A stretch of DNA of 7,711 bases from positions 7,402 to 15,112 of the forward strand of contig PLIQ01000333.1 in NCBI GenBank assembly GCA_003140115.1. Direction: 5' to 3'. Source of the stretch: Actinomycetota bacterium (lineage in GTDB: Bacteria; Actinomycetota; Actinomycetes; Streptosporangiales; Streptosporangiaceae). Below are positions 1 to 5,542 of this stretch, piece by piece (within the stretch, counting starts at the first letter, position 1; every line of letters starts with the position of its first letter). A program made the translations under genes and the position numbers. A model generated the notes under the pieces. That model was not told where the DNA came from. It ran no database searches and saw only the letters and a list, made by a program, of their open reading frames with translations.

Positions 1-818
1 ACTTGGAGCCAGGCCATGAAGGTGGACCAGGCGCCGGTCACCTCGAGCAGGCCGACGCAGACCAGCATGGCCCCGCCGATCCTGGTCACCAGGCGGGCCC
101 GCCGCCGGGCAAAGGCGAACGCCCGCATCGCGAGCTGGAAACCGAACGACACGAGCAGGAACGGGATGCCCAGGCCCAGCGCGTAGACGAAGGCCAGCAG
201 CGCGCCGCGAGCCACCGTGCCGCTGGCGGCCGACAGCGCGAGGACGGCGGTCAGGGTAGGCCCGATGCACGGGGTCCACCCCAGTCCGAACATCACTCCG
301 AGCAGCGGCGCGCCGGCCAGGCCCGCCTTCGGCCGGGCGGACGGGCGCACGATCCGGCCCGCGAGCGAGAACCGGTCGAACGCCCCGGCGAACAGCAGCC
401 CGAGCAGGATGGTCAGGCCGCCCAGGATCCGCGTCAGCAGGCGCGCGTGCCCGGTGATCAGATGGCCGAGCCCGCCCAGCGCCGCCCCGTAAGCGACGAA
501 GACCACCGAGAACCCCAGCACGAACAGCGCCGTCCCGGCCACGACCCGGGCCCGGGGCGCCGATGGCGGAGCCACGACCGGACGCGCGGCCACCGCGACA
601 GTGTGTCCCGCCCCACCCTCGGCCGCCACGACCGGCTGAGCGGCAGCCGGACCCGACCCTGAGCCCGAGGCGCCGGCCATGCCGGTGACGAATGATAGGT
701 AGCCGGGCACCAGCGGCAGGCAGCACGGCGAGAGGAAGGTCACCGCGCCGGCCGCGGCCGCCACGGGCAGCGCCAGGATCAGCGGGCCGGAGGAGACCAG
801 CTGGGCCGTTCCGCTCAT
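1..818 (-). CDS. ccdA: CcdA-type cytochrome c biogenesis / thiol-disulfide transporter (3' end cut by window edge)
   Basis: Polytopic membrane protein of the CcdA/DsbD transmembrane family, which passes reducing equivalents from cytoplasmic thioredoxin to extracytoplasmic thiol proteins, classically for cytochrome c maturation. I translated this strand by hand: 272 codons without a stop before the edge. Two signatures are diagnostic: FLSPCCLPLVPGYLSF at about residues 28-43 and GWTPCIGPTL at about 180-189, so the likely redox pair is Cys32 (next to Cys33) and Cys184. Hydrophobic segments lie near 13-47, 93-117, 127-147, 168-198, 205-230 and 247-271, so only the last few residues should be missing. 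A hydrophilic Ala/Pro/Gly-rich insert of about 45 residues (48-91) separates helices 1 and 2 and is longer than usual. ATG at 818 is the only nearby in-frame start; its Shine-Dalgarno is weak. No thioredoxin-like partner gene is in view; resB/ccsA-type genes may lie beyond the edge. The family call is firm, the exact partner unknown. Confidence 0.9.
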   Translation of the reverse strand, partial: MSGTAQLVSSGPLILALPVAAAAGAVTFLSPCCLPLVPGYLSFVTGMAGASGSGSGPAAAQPVVAAEGGAGHTVAVAARPVVAPPSAPRARVVAGTALFVLGFSVVFVAYGAALGGLGHLITGHARLLTRILGGLTILLGLLFAGAFDRFSLAGRIVRPSARPKAGLAGAPLLGVMFGLGWTPCIGPTLTAVLALSAASGTVARGALLAFVYALGLGIPFLLVSFGFQLAMRAFAFARRRARLVTRIGGAMLVCVGLLEVTGAWSTFMAWLQ

Positions 819-1345
819 ATGCCCACTATGCCACGAGGTCCTGCCCCGGTCGACGGTCGGCTACTACATAACGTAGTCGGGGTGGTCGAAGACGTCCCGG
901 ACGCCGACGAGGGCAGCGAGAAGACCAAGACCACGTAGCTGGCCAGTGCGACCGCGAAGGCCAGCGACATGCCCAGCGATGCGCCATTGGCGCCGCTGCC
1001 AGTGAAGCCGAGCCCGGCCGAGCCCGCGCCGAGAATGGCCAGCAGTCCGACGGCCGATAGCCAGATCGACAGCCGGTGCCGGACGCCGATGGCCCGGACC
1101 AGCTGGCCCACCGCGGCGACGACCAGCAGAATGCCCAGGATCACGTGCAAGGCCAGATCCGGACTGGAGAACAGGCCGATGGACTTGGTCGACGTCGGCG
1201 CCGTCCCGTACAGGTTGTAGATCGCGCCCAGAATGAACTCGACAATGAGCATGACCACGGCACCGAGGCTGGACAGCCGCAACCGGACCAGCCGGACTGC
1301 CTGAGTCTGCCCCGTCGCCCGCGCGGTGGTGTGTGTCTGCGACAT
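815..1345 (-). CDS. small four-helix integral membrane protein, unknown function; probable 3' frameshift
   Basis: I do not recognise the family. As read, the product is 176 residues with four hydrophobic segments: about 27-46, 63-86, 92-113 and 123-144. A basic N-terminal stretch (R18, R21, R23) suggests a cytoplasmic N-terminus. One histidine (H67) starts helix 2; no catalytic motif is evident. I chose ATG 1345: AGGA sits eight bases upstream, and a TANNNT box seven bases upstream also fits a leaderless start. The ORF ends with TGA overlapping the ccdA ATG (ATGA), so the pair looks like an operon. The last 30 or so codons are suspicious: a Ser/Thr/Pro-rich tail with TTA, TGT, AGT, CGA and two ATA codons. 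Another frame of the same bases reads VRDVFDHPDYVM then a stop at 866-864, with clean codon use. The real gene may therefore end at 864 after a one-base slip near 911-913 (about 160 residues). The membrane-protein call is good; the C-terminus is doubtful. Confidence 0.7.
   Translation of the reverse strand: MSQTHTTARATGQTQAVRLVRLRLSSLGAVVMLIVEFILGAIYNLYGTAPTSTKSIGLFSSPDLALHVILGILLVVAAVGQLVRAIGVRHRLSIWLSAVGLLAILGAGSAGLGFTGSGANGASLGMSLAFAVALASYVVLVFSLPSSASGTSSTTPTTLCSSRPSTGAGPRGIVGI
825..830 (-). promoter_or_regulatory. possible -10 element for ccdA (leaderless start)
   Basis: On the minus strand CATAGT is followed by six bases and then the ATG of ccdA at 818. It keeps the A2 and T6 of the actinobacterial TANNNT -10 box but not T1. 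The spacing suits a leaderless transcript, which would explain the weak Shine-Dalgarno. No clear -35 is visible. The alternative is plain co-transcription with the upstream membrane-protein gene. Confidence 0.25.
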
Positions 1346-1352
1346 CCATGAA

Positions 1353-1358
1353 ATCCTA
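1353..1358 (-). promoter_or_regulatory. candidate -10 box of the leftward membrane-protein/ccdA unit
   Basis: The minus strand reads TAGGAT, a TANNNT -10 box, ending seven bases before the ATG at 1345. A transcript would start at or next to the A of that ATG, giving a leaderless mRNA. A -35 match is poor (TTCGCG at 1382-1377, 18-base spacer). The overlapping AGGA could instead act as a Shine-Dalgarno. Confidence 0.4.
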
Positions 1359-1387
1359 ACGGCGCCGGCCTCACCCCGCGAAGCGGC

Positions 1388-1393
1388 TATGGT
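1388..1393 (+). promoter_or_regulatory. candidate -10 box of the rightward glycosyltransferase gene
   Basis: TATGGT matches TANNNT and lies seven bases before an in-frame GTG at 1401. If used, it gives a leaderless transcript starting at that GTG and rules out the ATG at 1389, which lies inside the box. No good -35 is seen. It mirrors the box facing the other way at 1353-1358. Confidence 0.4.
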
Positions 1394-2852
1394 TGGCGAG
1401 GTGAGATCGGTCCTCACCCGCCCCCAGTCACCGGCCCGGCCCCCCAGCGCGCCCGGCGGCTGGCTGCTGCTGCTGGTCGGCTTGGTCGCGTTCGGGGTGG
1501 CCCTCGGCGGCTACGTGATCTACATGGTCGGCCACGCAAAGGGCTACACCATGGACCCGGTCGACCTGAACGTATACCGGTCCGGCGGGCTCATCGTCCG
1601 GCACATCCGGCCGTACTACGACCCGCACCTGGCGTCGCCGCTGTACGACTGGGTCGGGTACGGCAATCTGCATCTGCCCTTCACCTACACCCCGTTCGCG
1701 GGGCTGGCCTTCGCGCTGGTCTCCTTGGTCCCGTACCAGCTGTGCCTGAAGCTGTCTATTGCGGTGGACCTGGTCTCGGTGCTGGCAGCGGTGTGGGTCA
1801 CCCTCGGCGCGCTCGGCTACCGCCGGATCGTGGTCCGGGCCGGCGCGACCCTGCTGGGCGCAGCGACGGTGCTGTGGACCGAACCGGTGCTGCGGACCAT
1901 CTACCTGGGCCAGATCAACCTCGTCCTGCTGGCCCTGGTCCTGTGGGACCTGTGCCAGCCCGACACCGCCAAGAGCCGCTGGTGGAAGGGCTTCGCCACC
2001 GGCATCGCGGCCGGCATCAAGCTGACCCCGCTGATCTTCATTCCCTATCTGCTGATCGCCAGGAAGTTCCGCCAGGCGGCGCTGGCGCTGGCCGGGTTCG
2101 TGGTCAGCGTGCTGCTCGGCTTCGTGATCCTGCCCGGTGACTCTCACAAGTGGTGGTTCGGCGGACTGTTCGCCCAGAGCGGGCGGACCGGGTTCGTCGG
2201 CTGGGCGGGCAACCAGTCGCTGGACGGCCTGATCACCAGGCTGGCGGGCAGCATCGCGGCCGGCCATGCGGCCTGGATCGTGCTCGCCGTGCTGGTCGGC
2301 GTGGGCGGCGTGATCGCCGCCGGACTGCTCGACCGTAAGGGCCACGCCATGCTCGGCCTGATGATGGCCGCCTTGACCGGGCTACTGGTCTCGCCGATCA
2401 GCTGGGATCACCACTGGGTGTGGATCGTGCCCGGCGCGATCGTGGCCGCCCACTACGCGGTCCAAGCCTGGCGCCGCACCGCCCGGCGCACGGCAATCGC
2501 GTGCGGGTTGCTGGCCGTGGCCATCGTGGCCTGGTTCGGCGCCTGGCCGACCAAGTTCTTCCACGTCACGCCGCCCAACCTCGGCACCGACTCGCTCGGC
2601 CTGCTCTGGATCCCGAAGAACACCAACCCGTCCTGGTACCAGTGGTACGGCGACCAGCGCTGGTTCCCCGAGTACCACTGGCACGGGTTGGCCCTCATCT
2701 GGGGCAACGCCTTCATTCTCGCCGGGCTGGCCATGTTCGGGGTGCTGCTGGCCGTCTCGCTGCTGCTGCCTGCCGCCAGGAAGGACCACGACGATGAGCC
2801 TGGGCGAGATTCAGCAGGTCAGCGAGGGGATCTACGCCTACCTGCAGCCTGA
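1389..2852 (+). CDS. GT87-family (DUF2029) polytopic membrane glycosyltransferase, probable polyprenol-phosphate-sugar-dependent mannosyltransferase
   Basis: A 487-residue membrane enzyme with a GT-C-type layout and about ten hydrophobic segments starting at residue 25. GT87 members use polyprenol-phosphate mannose to mannosylate lipids or glycans outside the membrane; PimE of mycobacteria is the known example. GT87-like marks: an acidic site DPVDLNVY in the first outer loop (D56, D59, placed like the essential Asp58 of PimE), LGQIN at 173-177, GIKLTP around K211, and SPISWDHHWVW around D340-H342. An aromatic-rich outer loop (about 390-438) precedes the last helix. The sugar and acceptor cannot be told from sequence. 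ATG 1389 lacks a clear Shine-Dalgarno; GTG 1401 is a serious alternative because a -10-like box lies seven bases before it. The ORF overlaps the next gene by 59 bases, and its final 20 codons (CGA, TCA, GCA, CTA, CTA) look unselected. Confidence 0.85.
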   Translation: MVGEVRSVLTRPQSPARPPSAPGGWLLLLVGLVAFGVALGGYVIYMVGHAKGYTMDPVDLNVYRSGGLIVRHIRPYYDPHLASPLYDWVGYGNLHLPFTYTPFAGLAFALVSLVPYQLCLKLSIAVDLVSVLAAVWVTLGALGYRRIVVRAGATLLGAATVLWTEPVLRTIYLGQINLVLLALVLWDLCQPDTAKSRWWKGFATGIAAGIKLTPLIFIPYLLIARKFRQAALALAGFVVSVLLGFVILPGDSHKWWFGGLFAQSGRTGFVGWAGNQSLDGLITRLAGSIAAGHAAWIVLAVLVGVGGVIAAGLLDRKGHAMLGLMMAALTGLLVSPISWDHHWVWIVPGAIVAAHYAVQAWRRTARRTAIACGLLAVAIVAWFGAWPTKFFHVTPPNLGTDSLGLLWIPKNTNPSWYQWYGDQRWFPEYHWHGLALIWGNAFILAGLAMFGVLLAVSLLLPAARKDHDDEPGRDSAGQRGDLRLPAA

Positions 2853-3705
2853 CGGCAGCTGGTACCTCAACAACACTGGCTTCCTGGTCAGCCGCGAGGG
2901 CGTGATCAGCGTCGACGCCACCTCCACCGAGCGCCGGACCCGCGCCTACCGCGACGCCATCGCCACGGTCACGGACCAGCCGGTCCGCACGCTGGTCAAC
3001 ACCCACCACCACGGCGACCACACGCACGGCAACTACCTGTTCCGCGGCGCGACCATCGTCGGGCACGAGCGCTGCCGGGACGCGATCCTCGCCACCCCCA
3101 TGCCGCCGCCGCCGGGCATCTGGTCGGAGGTGGACTGGGGGCACCTGGAGCTGGCCCCGCCGTTCCTGACCTACACCGACCGCGTCGCGCTGTGGTCCGG
3201 TGACCTGCGCTGCGAGGTCCGCTACGTGGGCACCCCGGCGCACACCACCAACGACTCGATCGTCCATATCCCCGAACGTTCCGTGGTCTTCGCCGGCGAC
3301 CTGCTGTTCAACGGCGGCACCCCGTTCGCGCTCATGGGCTCGATCAGCGGCTGGATCGAGGTGCTGGAGACCGTGCTGCGCCCGCTCGGCGCCCGCACCC
3401 TGGTGCCCGGCCACGGCCCGGTCTGCGGCCCGGAGGTCATCGACAATGTCCTCGCCTACCTGCGCTTCGTCCAGCGCACGGCCGAGCAGGCCAAGGCGGA
3501 AGGCCTGTCCCCGTTGCAGGCCGCCCAGGCGGTGAACCTGGGCCAGTTCAAAGACCTTCTTGACGCCGAACGAATCGTGGGGAATCTTCACCGGGCCTAC
3601 CTCGAGCTGGCGGGGGCCGAGCGCGGCGCCCCCATCGACCTGGCCCAGGCTCTGGGCGACATGGTCGCCTACAACGGCGGCCGTCCCCTCACTTGTCACG
3701 CCTAA
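2794..3705 (+). CDS. metallo-beta-lactamase-fold hydrolase
   Basis: A cytoplasmic 303-residue protein of the MBL fold; no signal peptide or membrane helix. All metal ligands of a dinuclear zinc site are present: HHHGDH at 71-76 (H71, H73, D75, H76), H150 in GTPAHTTND, D169 in FAGDLLF, and H207 in VPGHGP. This supports an active hydrolase of the glyoxalase II / quinoprotein-relay-like subgroup. It lacks the extra domain of beta-CASP nucleases, so a nucleic-acid role is unlikely. The substrate is unknown; thioesters, lactones and similar esters are typical for relatives. The C-terminal 90 residues are helical and probably shape the pocket or a dimer interface. The start at ATG 2794 is well supported by AGGAAGGA eight bases upstream, inside the 3' end of the glycosyltransferase ORF. 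The next gene begins 28 bases after its stop, so both are probably on one mRNA. Confidence 0.88.
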   Translation: MSLGEIQQVSEGIYAYLQPDGSWYLNNTGFLVSREGVISVDATSTERRTRAYRDAIATVTDQPVRTLVNTHHHGDHTHGNYLFRGATIVGHERCRDAILATPMPPPPGIWSEVDWGHLELAPPFLTYTDRVALWSGDLRCEVRYVGTPAHTTNDSIVHIPERSVVFAGDLLFNGGTPFALMGSISGWIEVLETVLRPLGARTLVPGHGPVCGPEVIDNVLAYLRFVQRTAEQAKAEGLSPLQAAQAVNLGQFKDLLDAERIVGNLHRAYLELAGAERGAPIDLAQALGDMVAYNGGRPLTCHA

Positions 3706-3706
3706 A

Positions 3707-3727
3707 GGTGGGCTGGGGAGGGGGAAG
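3707..3727 (+). promoter_or_regulatory. G-tract-rich ribosome-binding region of polX
   Basis: After the MBL stop, four G tracts follow each other (GG 3707-3708, GGG 3710-3712, GGGG 3715-3718, GGGGG 3720-3724), then A-rich GAAGAAAAAG up to the GTG at 3734. The last tracts form a strong Shine-Dalgarno match and fix this GTG as the start. The tract spacing would also allow a two-layer G-quadruplex; that part is inference. Confidence 0.5.
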
Positions 3728-3733
3728 AAAAAG

Positions 3734-5461
3734 GTGGCCTGGCTCAACGAAGAAGTCGCGGGACTGCTGCGCGAGTACGCCGAGCTGACCCAGATCACCG
3801 GCGGCGACGTATTCCGGGCCCGGAACTACGAGAAGGCGGCCCGGTCGGTGCGCGGCTGGGGCGAGGACATCAGCCGGCTCGACGCCAAGGGCTTGCGCGC
3901 CATCCCGGGCGTCGGCGCCTCGATCGCGGCCAAGATCGCCGAATACCTGGCCACCGGGCACATCGCTGCCCTGGATGAGCTGCGGGCCAAGATTCCGTCC
4001 GGGGTGCTCGAGCTGACCCGGGTGCCCGGCCTCGGACCGAAGCGGGCCCTGCAGCTCAACCACGACCTAGGCGTCTCGTCGGTGGACGAACTCGCCGCGG
4101 CGGTCCAGGCGGGACGGCTGGAGGGGCTGGCCGGCTTCGGGGCCCGCAGCGAAGAACGCATCGCCAGCGGCATCGAGGTGTACCGGCAGGGCCGCGAGCG
4201 GGTCCTCCTCGACGTGGCCCTGCACACCGCGACCACCATGGTGGCGGCCATGTCCGCCGTCCCCGGCTGCCAGCGCTGCGCCTACGCAGGCTCGCTGCGG
4301 CGCTGGCGGGAGACCGTCGGCGACGTCGACGTCCTGGCCGCCGCCGCCGACTCGGCCCCGCTGATGGCTGCGTTCACCGCCCTACCCGAGGTGGCCGCGG
4401 TGATCGCCAGCGGCCCCACCAAGACCTCCATCCGCACCTCAGCCGGCCTGCAGGTCGACCTGCGCGTGGTGCAACTCGACGCCTGGGGCGCGGCGCTGCA
4501 GTACTTCACCGGTTCGCAGGCGCACAACGTCGCCGTCCGGCAGATCGCGATCCGGCAGAAGCTCAAATTGTCCGAGTACGGGCTATTTGATAACGAGACG
4601 GGGGACCTGATCGTCTCGCGTACCGAAGAGGAGGTCTACGCGCGGCTCGGGCTGGCCTGGATACCCCCCGCGATGCGCGAGGACCACGGCGAGGTGCAGG
4701 CGGCGGCCCGGGGGGAGATACCACGCCTCGTTCGGGAAAAAGACCTGAAAGGTGACCTGCACACGCACACCAACTTGACCGACGGGGTGGCCAGCCTGGA
4801 GGACATGGTGGCTGCGGCGGTCCGGCGGGGATATGAGTACTACGCGATCACCGACCACGCGCCGAACCTGGTTTTCCAGCGGATGACCGACGAGAAGATG
4901 CTGGCCCAGCGCGACCAGGTGCGGGCCCTCGACGCGCCCCTGGACCTGCTGCACGGCACGGAGCTCAACATCGCGCCGGACGGGTCGGTGGACTGGGATG
5001 AGGCCAGTTTCGGGGGACAGGGCCTGACCGGGTTCGACCTGTGCGTCGCCTCGGTGCACTCCCACTTCGACCAGCCGCGCGCCGAGATGACCCGGCGTTT
5101 CGTCACCGCGTGCGAGAACCCGCGGGTCAACATCATCGGGCACCCCACCACGCGGCGGATCGGGCGGCGGCCGCCGGTCGACGTTGACTTCGGGGAGCTG
5201 TTCCGGGCCTGCGCCCGCACCGGGACGGCCTTGGAGATCAACGCCTCGCCGCAGAGGCTCGACCTGCCGTCGGACCACATCCGCGCGGCCCGCGACGCGG
5301 GCGTGGTGTTCGCCATCGACTCCGACGCGCACTCCGTGGCCGACCAGGGCAACATGCCATACGGCGTGGGCACCGCGCAGCGCGGCTGGCTGACCGACGA
5401 CGACGTGATCAACACCTGGCCCCTGGACCGGCTCCGCGCCTTCTTGGCCAAAGGCCGCTGA
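3734..5461 (+). CDS. polX: DNA polymerase family X with C-terminal PHP phosphoesterase domain
   Basis: At 575 residues it matches the length of bacterial PolX enzymes of Bacillus and Thermus. These fill short gaps in DNA, notably in base-excision repair, and carry a metal-dependent 3'-5' exonuclease in the PHP domain. Order: 8-kDa-like helical domain (about 4-75, with hairpin AIPGVGASIAAKI at 56-68), a second helix-hairpin-helix (RVPGLGPKRA at 96-105), a polymerase palm with GSLRR (186-190) and catalytic Asp197, Asp199 and Asp242, then TGSQAHNVAVR (259-269). A linker (about 300-335) leads to the PHP domain: HTH at 343-345, D350, TDH to H375, E410, H442, H470, and D531/H533. All expected ligands of both active sites are present, so both activities are likely. 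The GTG start is set by the G-rich Shine-Dalgarno; an in-frame extension back to 3560 would lie mostly within the MBL gene and has non-coding composition. It follows the MBL gene by 28 bases. Confidence 0.93.
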   Translation: MAWLNEEVAGLLREYAELTQITGGDVFRARNYEKAARSVRGWGEDISRLDAKGLRAIPGVGASIAAKIAEYLATGHIAALDELRAKIPSGVLELTRVPGLGPKRALQLNHDLGVSSVDELAAAVQAGRLEGLAGFGARSEERIASGIEVYRQGRERVLLDVALHTATTMVAAMSAVPGCQRCAYAGSLRRWRETVGDVDVLAAAADSAPLMAAFTALPEVAAVIASGPTKTSIRTSAGLQVDLRVVQLDAWGAALQYFTGSQAHNVAVRQIAIRQKLKLSEYGLFDNETGDLIVSRTEEEVYARLGLAWIPPAMREDHGEVQAAARGEIPRLVREKDLKGDLHTHTNLTDGVASLEDMVAAAVRRGYEYYAITDHAPNLVFQRMTDEKMLAQRDQVRALDAPLDLLHGTELNIAPDGSVDWDEASFGGQGLTGFDLCVASVHSHFDQPRAEMTRRFVTACENPRVNIIGHPTTRRIGRRPPVDVDFGELFRACARTGTALEINASPQRLDLPSDHIRAARDAGVVFAIDSDAHSVADQGNMPYGVGTAQRGWLTDDDVINTWPLDRLRAFLAKGR

Positions 5462-5504
5462 GTTGCCTCAGTGACGGGCCGGTACACGCAGCGCACAATG
5501 AGTA

Positions 5505-5537
5505 GGAGGCATGCCGCCTCCCGCTGTGCCCGGAGGC
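5505..5537 (+). promoter_or_regulatory. competing hairpins in the P450 5' leader
   Basis: GCCTCC at 5516-5521 is a perfect complement to two copies of GGAGGC. Copy one is at 5505-5510 (loop of 5); copy two is at 5532-5537 (loop of 10) and contains the P450 Shine-Dalgarno. The two 6-bp stems exclude each other, so the RNA could have a site-open and a site-closed form. The sequence match is direct; a regulatory role is inference, and short GC-rich matches like these arise by chance in such DNA. Confidence 0.3.
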
Positions 5538-5542
5538 TCGCC

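Noticed and set aside
3..662. Long plus-strand ORF of 219 codons at the left edge
   Set aside because: The product is charged low-complexity sequence (runs of R, G, P, Q, H) typical of the antisense of a GC-rich gene; the opposite strand encodes an unmistakable CcdA protein.
4583..5332. Minus-strand ORF of 249 codons within polX
   Set aside because: It lies antisense to the PHP domain, whose metal ligands are all intact on the plus strand; no domain or ribosome-binding site supports it.
5471..5542. Upstream in-frame start for the P450 at 5471 or 5498
   Set aside because: Neither has a suitable ribosome-binding site, the added residues are Arg-rich and unlike P450 N-termini, and ATG 5543 has GGAGG at ideal spacing.
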